Program-made: the position numbers and the translations under genes
The notes under the pieces: model-generated
Database searches by the model: none
The model's input: the letters and a program-made list of their open reading frames with translations, nothing else
What the model was told of the DNA's origin: nothing
DNA from: Anaerococcus provencensis
GTDB lineage: Bacteria; Bacillota; Clostridia; Tissierellales; Peptoniphilaceae
DNA: 64,000 nucleotides
NCBI RefSeq assembly: GCF_000312365.2
Contig: NZ_HG003686.1
Coordinates: 520,039 to 584,038 of the forward strand
Reading direction: 5' to 3'
Part shown: positions 52,896-62,673 of the stretch, one piece after another
Layout: each line of letters starts with the position of its first letter
How positions within the stretch are numbered: position 1 is the first letter of the stretch

Positions 52896-54229
52896 TGACT
52901 GAGGCAAGTAGGCCTCTTCCATATGACTTCTTAGCAGAGAAGGCTATTATCGGAAGTATACTTAAGAAAAACGAAACTTTCGATAGAGCAAATCAAATAA
53001 TAAAACCTGTAGACTTTTATGATTCCAGGACACAAAGGATATATAAGTCCATAGTCACCATGTTTGAAAAAGACATCAAGGTAGACGAAGTGAGCTTATT
53101 ATCCCAGTTGAGGAATGAAAATATATTACAAGAAGTTGGAGGGGAGGAGTTTATCGCTGAGATTACCCTCTCCTCATTTTATACTCCAAATATTGATACA
53201 TACGCAAAGACAGTCAAAGAAAAAGCGCTGCTAAGAAGTCTTATAGGGGCAAGTAACGATATAATGGAGCTAAGCTACAGGCAAAGTGACGATGTTTCAA
53301 CAATACTAGAAGTAGCTGAAAGCAAAATATTTGATATATCCCAAGATAAACTAAACGACGGCCTAACCAAAGTTGGAGATACCCTAGATGAGACAATACA
53401 AATCATCAACGAGTTATCTTTAAATGATGGAGATATAACTGGAGTTCCAACAGGACTATCTTCCATAGACATGAAACTATCAGGCCTTCAACCATCTCAG
53501 CTTATCCTACTTGCCGCGCGCCCTGCTATGGGAAAAACAGCCCTTGGACTTACTATGGCATGGAATGCAGCCAAAGAGGGCAAGTCTGTAGCCTTCTTTT
53601 CCCTAGAAATGTCTACCCTTCAATTAAACTACAGGCTCATATCAATGGTATCTATGATAGATTTAGAGCAAGTTATGAATGGTAGGATAAAGGATGACGA
53701 ATGGGAATTGTTATTTAGGTCAGTAAGAGAGATTGTAGATAAGGACCTCTATGTCGATGAAACTCCAGCTATATCCCTATCTGAAATGAGATCAAAGCTA
53801 AAAAGACTTAAGGCAGAAAGTGGCCTAGACCTTGTAGTTATAGACTATCTACAATTGATGAGTGCAGACTCCAGCAAAGAAAATAGGCAAAACGAAATAG
53901 CATCCATATCCAGAGGGCTCAAATCTTTATCAAAAGAGTTAAATTGTCCTATCCTATCTCTAGCCCAACTATCCCGTGAGGCTGATAAGAGGGCTGATCA
54001 CAAGCCAATCCTATCAGATTTGAGAGAATCAGGAGCTATAGAGCAAGATGCCGATGTAGTAATGCTTCTATACAGGGAAGACTATTACGATGAAGAAGAT
54101 AATCCAAATATAGCCAAGGTAATTGTGGCTAAGCACAGGAATGGCTCTACTGGAACTATAGACCTATTCTTTAACAAGCCATGTACTACATTTAGAGACC
54201 TATCATACAGAGAAGAAAATGCCTACTAA
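52895..54229 (+). CDS. dnaB: Replicative DNA helicase
   Basis: This 444-aa hexameric helicase unwinds DNA at the fork (DnaC in B. subtilis naming). The N-terminal DnaB domain starts PLPYDFLAEKAIIGSILK. The RecA-like core has Walker A AARPAMGKTALG (~207-218), Walker B LVVIDYLQLM, LAQLSREAD and DLRESGAIEQDADVV. It overlaps rplI and the next gene. Confidence 0.97.
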   Translation: MTEASRPLPYDFLAEKAIIGSILKKNETFDRANQIIKPVDFYDSRTQRIYKSIVTMFEKDIKVDEVSLLSQLRNENILQEVGGEEFIAEITLSSFYTPNIDTYAKTVKEKALLRSLIGASNDIMELSYRQSDDVSTILEVAESKIFDISQDKLNDGLTKVGDTLDETIQIINELSLNDGDITGVPTGLSSIDMKLSGLQPSQLILLAARPAMGKTALGLTMAWNAAKEGKSVAFFSLEMSTLQLNYRLISMVSMIDLEQVMNGRIKDDEWELLFRSVREIVDKDLYVDETPAISLSEMRSKLKRLKAESGLDLVVIDYLQLMSADSSKENRQNEIASISRGLKSLSKELNCPILSLAQLSREADKRADHKPILSDLRESGAIEQDADVVMLLYREDYYDEEDNPNIAKVIVAKHRNGSTGTIDLFFNKPCTTFRDLSYREENAY

Positions 54230-54797
54230 TAGCGAGCAAAAAAGAGTCTACCTTGAGAGAATGACAAGGTCTACGGCCTACCAACTTAATAACTGGGAAG
54301 ATTATGAAGATCCCAGGCTTTCTGGATATAATTATGGTAATCTTTCAGATTTCGAAATAAACTTTTGGTACAATTCCATCTGTACACCAAGGAAAAAGTA
54401 TTTTGCTGTAAAAAGATATGAAGATGATAGATTTATTGGCTTTGTAGGGCTAAAAAACTACAATCCTCTTACAAAAAAGGCACTTTTGGGTATAGTTTTT
54501 GATGCACATTTTGTATCCCTTGGCTATGGTTATGATGCAATGCTTGTTTTACTGGACTATTATTTTAATGATTTAAAATTCAAAGTCATGCTTCTTGAAG
54601 TTAATCTATTTAACCAAAGGGCCTTAAATCTCTACCAAAAGTTAGGTTTTAAGGAAACTGGCTTTGATAGCGAACTTTTTGAAAACCAAGACATAGAATT
54701 TGACGATAGATATTTTGAAATGCACGGCAATTTGATATATTCTAAGATACTGAAGATGAAACTTACAAAGGATGATTATTATGAACTTCACACTTGA
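54219..54797 (+). CDS. GNAT-family acetyltransferase
   Basis: This 192-aa protein has the fold of RimJ/RimL-type N-acetyltransferases, with GFVGLKNYNPLTKKALLGIV, an acetyl-CoA loop GYGYDAM and NQRALNLYQKLGFKETG. It overlaps dnaB by 11 nt and dnaD by 17 nt, so it is expressed with the replication genes. The substrate is unknown. Confidence 0.85.
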   Translation: MPTNSEQKRVYLERMTRSTAYQLNNWEDYEDPRLSGYNYGNLSDFEINFWYNSICTPRKKYFAVKRYEDDRFIGFVGLKNYNPLTKKALLGIVFDAHFVSLGYGYDAMLVLLDYYFNDLKFKVMLLEVNLFNQRALNLYQKLGFKETGFDSELFENQDIEFDDRYFEMHGNLIYSKILKMKLTKDDYYELHT

Positions 54798-55536
54798 AAA
54801 TTTGAAAGTTGATTTAGGAACCACACCCCTTGAAAATATGTTTTTAAATACCTATCTAGGTATGGTGGATGGCGAGAATCTCAAGTTTTATCTCTTGGTA
54901 TATAAGGACATATATAACGAGGGTTCTGTAGACATAGACAAAATCAAAAAGATTCTAAAATATTCTGATGAGGATATCAAAAACGCTATAGATTATTGGG
55001 TAAATATGGGTGCCTTTCGTAAGAAATTGGATCTAAATGGCAGTGAATACATAGAAATTGTTTCTTTTAGGCAAATGATCTATGGTGACAATAAGAAAAC
55101 ATATGATGAGGTCAATGAAGCTAGCTTTGACAAATCTAGCCGCAAGCAAATAATGTTTAACAATGTAGAAAATATTATTGGTAGGGCCTTAACTCCAGCT
55201 GATATTACAAGGATTCAAGAAACTATAGAAGACTACAATAGCGAACCAGAACTTATCACAGAAGCTTTTCGCCAAGCAAAAGAGCTAAACAATGTCGATG
55301 TGAAGTATGTGATGGGCTTTATAAAAACATGGAGAGATCAAAATATATTATCTCTCAATGACCTAAAAATCCACCAAGAACGTCAAAAACTTGTAAGAAA
55401 AAAATCTCCAAGGCAATACAAGAAAAACAGTAGAAATATTTCAAGTGGAGACGATTACAAGTCCTATGCCGAGGAAGCTAGAAAAAAGCGCTTTGAAAAA
55501 ATGCTAGAACAGGGAAAATCTAATGAAAACATCTAA
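54781..55536 (+). CDS. DnaD-like replication initiation protein
   Basis: This 251-aa protein has an N-terminal winged-helix region (~25-85) and a C-terminal DnaD domain with YDEVNEASF (~110) and a helical LTPADITRIQETIEDYNSEP followed by YVMGFIKTWRDQNI, which resembles the family's conserved YIxxIL-W motif. The ATG at 54781 is chosen because AAAGGA overlaps the alternative ATG at 54772. It is followed by the helicase loader, matching a primosome role. Confidence 0.88.
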   Translation: MNFTLENLKVDLGTTPLENMFLNTYLGMVDGENLKFYLLVYKDIYNEGSVDIDKIKKILKYSDEDIKNAIDYWVNMGAFRKKLDLNGSEYIEIVSFRQMIYGDNKKTYDEVNEASFDKSSRKQIMFNNVENIIGRALTPADITRIQETIEDYNSEPELITEAFRQAKELNNVDVKYVMGFIKTWRDQNILSLNDLKIHQERQKLVRKKSPRQYKKNSRNISSGDDYKSYAEEARKKRFEKMLEQGKSNENI

Positions 55537-56485
55537 TAAGGCTAGTGAAATACTGGCAAAACGCAGACAAGAAAATGAAATAAATAGAAATAAGCGAATA
55601 GATGAAGTCTATGAAAAAATCCCAACCATGGCATCCCTTGAAAAAAATATAAAAGAATTGGGCTTTACCATTATAAACCAAACCTTATCTGGTGGAGATA
55701 CTGAAAACTTAGAAGTAAAGCTAAAAAAGCTAAGAGATTTAAAAGAAAAACTCTTGCTAGAAAATGGATTTTCCAAGGATTATATGGACTTAAAATACCA
55801 CCACGATTTGTGCAAAGATACTGGTTTTGTGGGAAATGATATGTGTTCTTGTAGGAAGCAGATCATAATAGATGAAAATTATAATCTATCAAATATTAAA
55901 AATCTTATAGAAAAAGAAAATTTCTCAAACTTTGACGATACGCTTTTTGATGACAATCCCTATGGCAACTATCCACTTACTCCTAGGGAAAATATCAAGA
56001 TTGTAAAAGACAACTTGATGAAATATATAAATAATTTCTCGAAAGAATCAAAAAATATTTATATATTTGGTGATGTTGGCCGTGGTAAGACGTTCCTATT
56101 AAATTCTGTAGCCAAAGAATTATTGGATAGAAATTTCTCGGTTCTATATATGACTTCATCGTCCCTTTTCAAGTTTTTAAACGATTACAATTGGGCCTTT
56201 GAAGAGCAAAGATATAAGCACCAAGAAAAATATGATTTTATCTTGGACTGTGACTTGCTCATAATAGACGATTTGGGTAGCGAATATCCATCAAAAAACA
56301 ACACTTCTAATCTTTTTGATATTGTAAATACTAGGATGATATCGCAAAAACCAATACTATTTTCCACCAACTACGATGAAAGTATGCTATCTGAGACATA
56401 TGGACCTAGAATATTTTCTAGGATTGTGGGTAATAGTGAAGTACACGAGATATTTGGCAAAGACTTAAGACTTAGAGATATGTAG
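55523..56485 (+). CDS. Helicase loader, DnaI/DnaC-like AAA+ ATPase
   Basis: This 320-aa protein loads DnaB helicase. The N-terminal region has a zinc-type cluster (HHDLCKDTGFV, then DMCSC). The AAA+ core has Walker A FGDVGRGKT (~180-188), Walker B LLIIDDLGSE and sensor-1 STN. Together with dnaB and dnaD nearby it completes a loading set. It overlaps dnaD by 14 nt. Confidence 0.92.
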   Translation: MKTSNKASEILAKRRQENEINRNKRIDEVYEKIPTMASLEKNIKELGFTIINQTLSGGDTENLEVKLKKLRDLKEKLLLENGFSKDYMDLKYHHDLCKDTGFVGNDMCSCRKQIIIDENYNLSNIKNLIEKENFSNFDDTLFDDNPYGNYPLTPRENIKIVKDNLMKYINNFSKESKNIYIFGDVGRGKTFLLNSVAKELLDRNFSVLYMTSSSLFKFLNDYNWAFEEQRYKHQEKYDFILDCDLLIIDDLGSEYPSKNNTSNLFDIVNTRMISQKPILFSTNYDESMLSETYGPRIFSRIVGNSEVHEIFGKDLRLRDM

Positions 56486-56494
56486 GAGATTAAT

Positions 56495-57160
56495 ATGCTT
56501 GTAGTAGACAAAGAAACTATGCAGGCCATAGATACTTATGCAATCAATGAACTAAAAATACCAGCCTTAGCCTTGGTTGAGCGTGCTGGCCTTGCTATCA
56601 TCAAAAATATCAACTTAAATCAAAGACGCACTTTTGCTGTCATTGTCGGCATTGGCAACAACGGAGCAGATGGTCTTGCCTGTGCTAGAAACCTCATGGC
56701 AAGAAACTTTCAGGTAGATATTTATATTATAGGGAGTTTGGATAAGGCAAGTGATGAGTTTAGGGCAAATTATGATGCTTGCTCAAAGCTTACAGATCGA
56801 ATGTTTTTTGTAGATACAATAGAAGATATGGAAAATATGGAAGAAAATATCAAAAATGTTTCTACTATCATAGAAGGAATATTTGGCACAGGACTAGATC
56901 GTACTATCTCTGGAACCTATGCCTTTGTAATAGCCATGATAAATCGTTCCATGAAATATATTATCTCCATAGATATACCAAGTGGCCTAGATTCTACATC
57001 TGGAGATTCTTGGGGCGAGGTAGTAGATAGCGATTTGATAGTTTCTATGCAACTAATGAAAAAAGGCATATATGAACGCAGTAGATATCGCGATAAGTGC
57101 ATAGTCGAAGATATAGGCATACCACAAAAAGCAATAGACTATGTTTTAAAAGAGAGCTGA
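56495..57160 (+). CDS. nnrE: NAD(P)H-hydrate epimerase
   Basis: It repairs damaged NAD(P)H by epimerising R-NAD(P)HX. It is 221 aa, a YjeF N-terminal domain only: IPALALVERAGLAI, GIGNNGADGLACARNL, and DIPSGLDSTSGD. The ADP-dependent dehydratase domain often fused to it is absent and must be elsewhere. The RBS is TAGGAGAT. Confidence 0.92.
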   Translation: MLVVDKETMQAIDTYAINELKIPALALVERAGLAIIKNINLNQRRTFAVIVGIGNNGADGLACARNLMARNFQVDIYIIGSLDKASDEFRANYDACSKLTDRMFFVDTIEDMENMEENIKNVSTIIEGIFGTGLDRTISGTYAFVIAMINRSMKYIISIDIPSGLDSTSGDSWGEVVDSDLIVSMQLMKKGIYERSRYRDKCIVEDIGIPQKAIDYVLKES

Positions 57161-57175
57161 GGCTCTCTATTTTTT
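57151..57175 (+). terminator. nnrE terminator overlapping the stop codon
   Basis: AGAGAGC-TGAG-GCTCTCT is followed by a T-run. The TGA stop is in the loop. Confidence 0.85.
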
Positions 57176-57241
57176 TGGGGTAAATATTATATAAGTAAAA
57201 GCACTTATAAAAATATGGAGAGATCATAGGAGGATAAACTT

Positions 57242-58192
57242 ATGACAAAGAGAAGGTATATTTTAATCAGTATAATTTTTAGCTTCATGCTTGTTGCCTG
57301 TGTAGCAGGCAATACCAAGGATGCTAGCGTATCTAATGAAATTACGGACAGGGCATCTACTCCTGCCGAAATGCCAAGTGACATGAAAACTGAAGAAGTA
57401 GCAGAAGAAGAGGGAATTGATGATGGCGAAAGTTTGCCTATAAAAAGCACAGATAGTGAGCGTAAGATTGAAAGATTTTATGATTATTACATAGAAACAA
57501 TAGACTTTGACAAAGACAATCAAGGTATTGAAGAATTAGTTAGTAAATATGGTGGATTTTATCAGTCATCTACTATTGACCGTGAATTTCCTAATGAATC
57601 TGACGAGAGTATAAGAATCCTAAATGCTAGCATCAAGATTCCAAAGGATAATTCAGAAAAATTTAGGAAAGACCTTGAAAGTCATGGCAAAATCCTATCA
57701 TCTAGCAACCACATCAATGATTTTACAAAAACATACACAGATACAAGTATAAGGCTAAAGTCCAAAGAAACCGAACTAGAAAAACTAAATGAACTTCTAG
57801 AAAAGGCAGAAAATCTCGAAGATGTGATGGCTATTCAGGCTAGGATTCTGGACGTTCAAGCAGAAATTGACCAGATTAATGCTGAGATTTCGGACATGGA
57901 CAGCAGAGTATACTACGATACCTACAATCTTTGTCTAAGAGAAGTTTATGATTACAAGCATGTAGCCAATAGGTCACCAGATTTTGCCGGAAGAGTCTCC
58001 CAAGCCTTTGGTGATTCGATCCATTTATTTATAAATTTCTTCCAAGACCTTATAATTGCCCTAATCACTTTCTGGCCTCTAGTACTTATAGCAATACTAA
58101 TTGCTTTCTTTGTGAAATATTTGGTAAGTAAGAGAAAAAAGAAGACAATAAATATGGCTAATAAAAACGCTAATGAAGAAAAATTAGACTAG
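57242..58192 (+). CDS. DUF4349 lipoprotein with C-terminal membrane helix
   Basis: This 316-aa protein has a lipoprotein signal (lipobox LVAC, Cys ~20), a DUF4349 domain (~75-245) with a coiled coil (SIRLKSKETELEKLNELLEK, then IQARILDVQAEIDQI), a transmembrane helix (~268-292) and a basic tail. The family's role is unknown. RBS TAGGAGG. Confidence 0.85.
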   Translation: MTKRRYILISIIFSFMLVACVAGNTKDASVSNEITDRASTPAEMPSDMKTEEVAEEEGIDDGESLPIKSTDSERKIERFYDYYIETIDFDKDNQGIEELVSKYGGFYQSSTIDREFPNESDESIRILNASIKIPKDNSEKFRKDLESHGKILSSSNHINDFTKTYTDTSIRLKSKETELEKLNELLEKAENLEDVMAIQARILDVQAEIDQINAEISDMDSRVYYDTYNLCLREVYDYKHVANRSPDFAGRVSQAFGDSIHLFINFFQDLIIALITFWPLVLIAILIAFFVKYLVSKRKKKTINMANKNANEEKLD

Positions 58193-58195
58193 GTG

Positions 58196-58224
58196 TTGAT
58201 AAATTATTGATTTCAATGTATACT
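58196..58224 (+). promoter_or_regulatory. serS promoter
   Basis: TTGATA (58196-58201), a 17-nt spacer and TATACT (58219-58224). Confidence 0.75.
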
Positions 58225-58230
58225 ATACTT

Positions 58231-58410
58231 AACTAAATATGGCTACGATAAGACATAGTAACTAGGGAAAGCTTGCAGAGAGAAGATGGTCGGTGCAAAT
58301 CTTTAGCGGAAGCTAGTGAATCTACCTTTATGCTGTTTATTAATTAAGTTTTAAATTGGGTGGCACCACGAGACCTTCGTCCCATGTAGGATGAGGTCTT
58401 TTTTATTTGC
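58231..58410 (+). promoter_or_regulatory. T-box riboswitch of serS (serine specifier)
   Basis: It has the T-box TGGGTGGCACCACG (~58357-58370) followed by a terminator hairpin (GACCTTCGTCC/GGATGAGGTC) and TTTTTT. The specifier is TCT (58321-58323) in TGAA-TCT-ACC. The variable base after TGG is C, which pairs with the G discriminator of tRNA-Ser. Uncharged tRNA-Ser should allow read-through. Confidence 0.93.
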
Positions 58411-58426
58411 CAAAAAAGGAGTAAAA

Positions 58427-59716
58427 ATGATAGATATTAAGCTATTAAGAGAAAATCCAGAAATGGTAAAAGAAAATATCAAAAAGAAGTTCCAAGATGA
58501 GAAATTAGTTTTAGTAGATGAGGTCTTAGACCTAGATGAAAAGGCAAGAGCTGCAAAGACTGAGGGAGATAATCTCAGAGCAGAAAGAAATAAGGTTTCT
58601 AAACAAATTGGCGCACTAATGGGCCAAGGCAAAAAAGATGAAGCAGAAGAAGCTAAAGCTCATGTTGGAGAAATCAACGATAGACTAAGTCATATAGAAG
58701 AAGAAACTAGAAACTTGGCTGAAGAAGTCAAAGTTCGTATGCAAAAAATCCCACAAATCATCGATGAAACTGTTCCAATAGGCAAAGATGACAGCGAAAA
58801 TGTAGAAAACGATAGATACGGAGAACCTGTAGTGCCAGACTTTGAAGTTCCATACCACGTAGATATAATGGAATCATTTGATGGTATAGATTTAGATGCA
58901 TCTCGCGAAACTTCTGGTGCAGGATTCTATTACTTAAAAGGTGACATTGCAAGACTTCACTCTGCAATACTTTCTTATGCTCGTGATTTCATGATTGACC
59001 GTGGATATACTTACTACATCCCACCATTTATGATTCGTTCAGAAGTTGTAACTGGTGTTATGAGCTTTGAAGAGATGGAAAACATGATGTACAAAATCGA
59101 GGGTGAAGACTTATACTTAATAGGAACAAGTGAACACTCTATGATTGGTAAATTCATCAATACAATTAATGAAGAAGATGCTATGCCACTAAAAATGACA
59201 TCTTATTCACCATGCTTTAGAAAAGAAGTTGGAGCTCACGGTATAGAAGAACGTGGAGTATACCGTATCCACCAATTCGAAAAGCAAGAGATGGTAATCA
59301 TCTGCAAACCAGAAGATTCAAAAGAATTTTACAATGAACTATGGAATAACACAGTAGATTTCTTCAGAAGTCTAGAAATACCAGTAAGAACTCTAGAATG
59401 CTGTTCAGGAGACCTAGCTGATCTTAAGGTTAAATCTTGTGACGTAGAGGCATGGAGCCCACGACAACAAAAATACTTTGAGGTAGGATCCTGCTCTAAC
59501 CTTGGCGATGCCCAAGCAAGACGTCTAGGTATCAGACTTCGTGGAGAAAATGGAACATACTTTGCCCACACACTAAATAACACAGTAGTAGCACCACCAA
59601 GAATGCTTATAGCCTTCCTTGAAAACTTACTACAAGCAGATGGCAGCGTGAAAATACCTGAACCACTTAGAATGTACATGGGTGGCAAGGAAAAAATTGA
59701 ACCTAAAGCAAAATAG
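58427..59716 (+). CDS. serS: Seryl-tRNA synthetase
   Basis: It charges tRNA-Ser. It is 429 aa: an N-terminal coiled-coil arm (~28-100), then class II motif 2 FRKEVGAHGIEERGVYRIHQ and motif 3 NGTYFAHTLNNTVVAPPRML. The ATG with AAAGGAG follows the T-box terminator; upstream in-frame starts fall inside the terminator. Length is canonical. Confidence 0.97.
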   Translation: MIDIKLLRENPEMVKENIKKKFQDEKLVLVDEVLDLDEKARAAKTEGDNLRAERNKVSKQIGALMGQGKKDEAEEAKAHVGEINDRLSHIEEETRNLAEEVKVRMQKIPQIIDETVPIGKDDSENVENDRYGEPVVPDFEVPYHVDIMESFDGIDLDASRETSGAGFYYLKGDIARLHSAILSYARDFMIDRGYTYYIPPFMIRSEVVTGVMSFEEMENMMYKIEGEDLYLIGTSEHSMIGKFINTINEEDAMPLKMTSYSPCFRKEVGAHGIEERGVYRIHQFEKQEMVIICKPEDSKEFYNELWNNTVDFFRSLEIPVRTLECCSGDLADLKVKSCDVEAWSPRQQKYFEVGSCSNLGDAQARRLGIRLRGENGTYFAHTLNNTVVAPPRMLIAFLENLLQADGSVKIPEPLRMYMGGKEKIEPKAK

Positions 59717-59734
59717 ACCAACCTTTGCAAATAA

Positions 59735-59777
59735 ACTGACCCCGCTAGTGTAAAAACTAACGGGGTCAGTTTGATTT
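59735..59777. terminator. Bidirectional terminator after serS
   Basis: ACTGACCCCG/CGGGGTCAGT with CTAG/CTAA extension and T-rich flanks lies between convergent genes. Confidence 0.85.
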
Positions 59778-59778
59778 T

Positions 59779-60003
59779 TTAATTATTGATTCCAAACGTA
59801 CTAATCAACTTATCTATGTTATCTTTATCAAAATATTCCTCAGAATATCCACATTCGCTACAGACATACCTATCAAACAGGGCAGATGATAGGGCTGATT
59901 GGCCTATCATTATTGACCTACCTGCTTCAGCTGGGATTCTTTTGCCTGGAACAATTATTATCTTCTTTGATCCACACTTTGGACATTTTCCACTTATCTT
60001 CAT
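59779..60003 (-). CDS. Small zinc-ribbon protein
   Basis: This 74-aa protein has two zinc knuckles, CPKCGS (~7-12) and CSECGYSE (~48-55), linked by ~35 residues. It follows the acyltransferase gene by 19 nt. RBS TAGGAGG. Nucleic-acid or protein binding is possible, but there is no specific assignment. Confidence 0.75.
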   Translation of the reverse strand: MKISGKCPKCGSKKIIIVPGKRIPAEAGRSIMIGQSALSSALFDRYVCSECGYSEEYFDKDNIDKLISTFGINN

Positions 60004-60022
60004 TTCCGCCTCCTAAAAATTT

Positions 60023-61885
60023 TTATGGTTCTACCTTGTTGACATTTAAAATCTTTCTCATAATAAGTTTGGCAAAGGCATCTGATCCTGGTATATTTGG
60101 ATGGGTTCTATCTGCTGCTAGATAATCTGGCTTATCCTTGATATAGTTTCTCCAATCAACCATGTGGGCCTTATCGTGGCTATCGCAGTATTCCTTGATA
60201 GAATTGTTAACATAGTCCATATAGGATTGGGTATGGGAAGTATTTACAAAATAAACATCACGGCCATCAGCAATTTCCATGATTCTATCCATATCAGCAT
60301 GGTTGGCAGAACCATTTGACCCAAGAGAAATTACTATTATATCAGCAAGGCCAATATTTTCCTTAATTGACGATAAGATTTCTGGACCACTAACCATATC
60401 TCGCCCTACTTTTCCATCAAGATAGAAGTTTGGTATATACTTTCTGATGTAGGAATCGGCATTGATGATAACAGAATCACCTACAGAAGTGATAGAAACT
60501 TTGGACAAATAATCCAGCTCATTTTCTGTAAATTCAAAATCATCATAGGACTTTTCTTCAAAATTCGGATTATCTTTTTTATTTAGGGCATCCAATGTTT
60601 TTGTGTCGACATCATCTATAGACTTATTCTTGCCATCTTTTTTATCATTAGCTTTTACTTTGCTTTTTTTCTTTGCCTCTTCATTTCTCTTTTTGATTAA
60701 TTCTTCATTGGCCGTAATTTCTTTTCTTAATTCTGCTATTTCCTTTTCCTTGGCATTACCAATGCTTGCTGAAGTAATTCTTAGACCAATAAGAGCAAGT
60801 ATTGATATCATAATCAAGCTTAGATTTATTTTCTTATTCTTAAATATAATATATGTTAGCTCAGATAATATAAATATGGCAAAAATTTCTATAATGGCTA
60901 CAAGAAAATTATTTATCCCATGCAAGAAATACACAGAAAATATTTGTACCACATATTGCCACAAGTATAGGTAATAGGACCTGTCACCAATGTAGGAGAT
61001 TAATTGGAATCTATTTTTCCTAGCCCTATAGTAGTTTTTCTCATAGTTAAATAATGTCAAAGTCAAAAGACCTGTGATTATTGTAAAGGCTATAAAGATA
61101 AATTTATATGACCTGATATCTTTGCCATTAACTAGAAAAAATGGAAGCACACAGAGTACTCCTAGGCTTATTCCACAAATTTTTAAGAAAGACTCGCTAA
61201 ATTTAATCTTTGACAAGTAATTTTTGTTTAGTAGATATAAGGATACTCCAAACGTAAATGCTGATATTCTAGTATCTATACCATTGTATATTCTTGTAAT
61301 ATCACTATTGTTTTTTCCTAAACTTATCATTAGGATAAAACTAACAATTGTGATCAACAAATGAACTATAAGTTTTAAATTGTCATTAAGTTTTTTTGTA
61401 AATCCATCAATTACCATAAATATAGCAATAAATTGCATGTACATAGATACATACCATAAATGGTTAAAGATGTTAAAATTACCAAGTTGGTTGAAGTAAT
61501 CTTCATTTATAAGGATTTTTTGTATATTTTCAAAGTTTAGGGCAACAGGAATAACAGATTTGATGGAATCATCAAAAACTTCCCTGGCAAAAGCCAAAGA
61601 AAAGCCCATAACTATTGCCATAATAAATAATACCGGTCCCAAAATCTTTATGTATTTATTAAGAAAAATAGACAAAGATTTTTTAAAATCTAGATTTTTT
61701 TTATTATCAGCTCCCATCATAGTCAAAAAACCGGACAGGAGAAGGAAAATTATAACAGCCAAATATCCACCAGAAATCACATGGCTAAATCTATGAAATA
61801 GGCTAACTCCAACAAATCCTAGGGCACGAAGGGCTGTTAATAAATGATATTCTTTTTTGTTTTTACTTTTCTTTCCATAATCCAC
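60023..61885 (-). CDS. OatA-like membrane O-acyltransferase with SGNH domain
   Basis: It probably O-acetylates peptidoglycan (lysozyme resistance) or another surface glycan. It is 620 aa: an acyltransferase-3 domain with ~10-11 TM helices (~10-385; LRALGFVGVSLFHRF near the start), a charged Lys/Glu linker, then an extracellular SGNH hydrolase domain (~455-620) with GDSV, GSNG and the catalytic pair DRTHPN. Both halves are complete. Confidence 0.9.
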   Translation of the reverse strand: MDYGKKSKNKKEYHLLTALRALGFVGVSLFHRFSHVISGGYLAVIIFLLLSGFLTMMGADNKKNLDFKKSLSIFLNKYIKILGPVLFIMAIVMGFSLAFAREVFDDSIKSVIPVALNFENIQKILINEDYFNQLGNFNIFNHLWYVSMYMQFIAIFMVIDGFTKKLNDNLKLIVHLLITIVSFILMISLGKNNSDITRIYNGIDTRISAFTFGVSLYLLNKNYLSKIKFSESFLKICGISLGVLCVLPFFLVNGKDIRSYKFIFIAFTIITGLLTLTLFNYEKNYYRARKNRFQLISYIGDRSYYLYLWQYVVQIFSVYFLHGINNFLVAIIEIFAIFILSELTYIIFKNKKINLSLIMISILALIGLRITSASIGNAKEKEIAELRKEITANEELIKKRNEEAKKKSKVKANDKKDGKNKSIDDVDTKTLDALNKKDNPNFEEKSYDDFEFTENELDYLSKVSITSVGDSVIINADSYIRKYIPNFYLDGKVGRDMVSGPEILSSIKENIGLADIIVISLGSNGSANHADMDRIMEIADGRDVYFVNTSHTQSYMDYVNNSIKEYCDSHDKAHMVDWRNYIKDKPDYLAADRTHPNIPGSDAFAKLIMRKILNVNKVEP

Positions 61886-62041
61886 CTCGTGAACTTAATC
61901 ATTATATCAAATATCCTATTAAATTAAAATTAAGGAATGGTTACAATTTACAAAATTTTATGATGTTTGGAGATTATTTGTAATATTGAACTGGTAGAAA
62001 AATTATAATATAATATTAAAAAAATTTTTTTTGGAGGAAGT

Positions 62042-62575
62042 ATGCTTATAAAAATAAGGAAATTACTATTAATATTTTCGATACTACTTTTTACAGGATG
62101 TTCAAACATTCAAAATGCAGGAGAAGAGAAAGTTAGTGAAGTTGATAATTCTATGGAGCCAGCGACCTATAGTTTAAATATAGTAGATGATGTAAAGTTA
62201 GAAATTATATCATATGACATTGTGGATAAAGATAAACTTGATCAAAATGAAAGAAGCAACCTAAAAGAATATATTAAAGAAAATGACGATAAGGTTTTTA
62301 GAATTGAATATAGGATAGTGGATAGTAGAGATGAAAAAACTTCTATAAGCACACAAGCAAGTGATGGATCAGAAAATTATGTAAGAGTTAAATTAATTGA
62401 TAATAATGACAATGAAGTTACTAATGTTAGTCAGTACTCCACTTGGGATGATGAAGAGGGGATAATCTACAACAAAGATTATTTCATAATTAAAGATAAA
62501 AATAGCCTAAAGGGCATAGATATATCATATAATATTGATGGTCAAGAAGGTCATGATTTTGGAATAGAATTTTAA
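62042..62575 (+). CDS. Hypothetical lipoprotein
   Basis: This 177-aa protein has a basic N-terminus, hydrophobic core and lipobox LFTGC (Cys ~20). The rest is acidic and predicted beta-rich (for example YVRVKLIDNNDNEVTNVSQY), loosely like immunoglobulin-fold DUF4352-type proteins. RBS GGAGGAAG and its own terminator. Function unknown. Confidence 0.75.
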   Translation: MLIKIRKLLLIFSILLFTGCSNIQNAGEEKVSEVDNSMEPATYSLNIVDDVKLEIISYDIVDKDKLDQNERSNLKEYIKENDDKVFRIEYRIVDSRDEKTSISTQASDGSENYVRVKLIDNNDNEVTNVSQYSTWDDEEGIIYNKDYFIIKDKNSLKGIDISYNIDGQEGHDFGIEF

Positions 62576-62592
62576 AATAACTAATTAAATTA

Positions 62593-62616
62593 GGCGTAAG
62601 AAAGCTTGCGCCTTTT
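62593..62616 (+). terminator. Lipoprotein gene terminator
   Basis: GGCGTAAG-AAAG-CTTGCGCC is followed by TTTTACTT. Confidence 0.8.
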
Positions 62617-62673
62617 ACTTTGCATAAATCTATAATATAATATTTGCTATAGACTCTTACAAAGGAGAAAAGA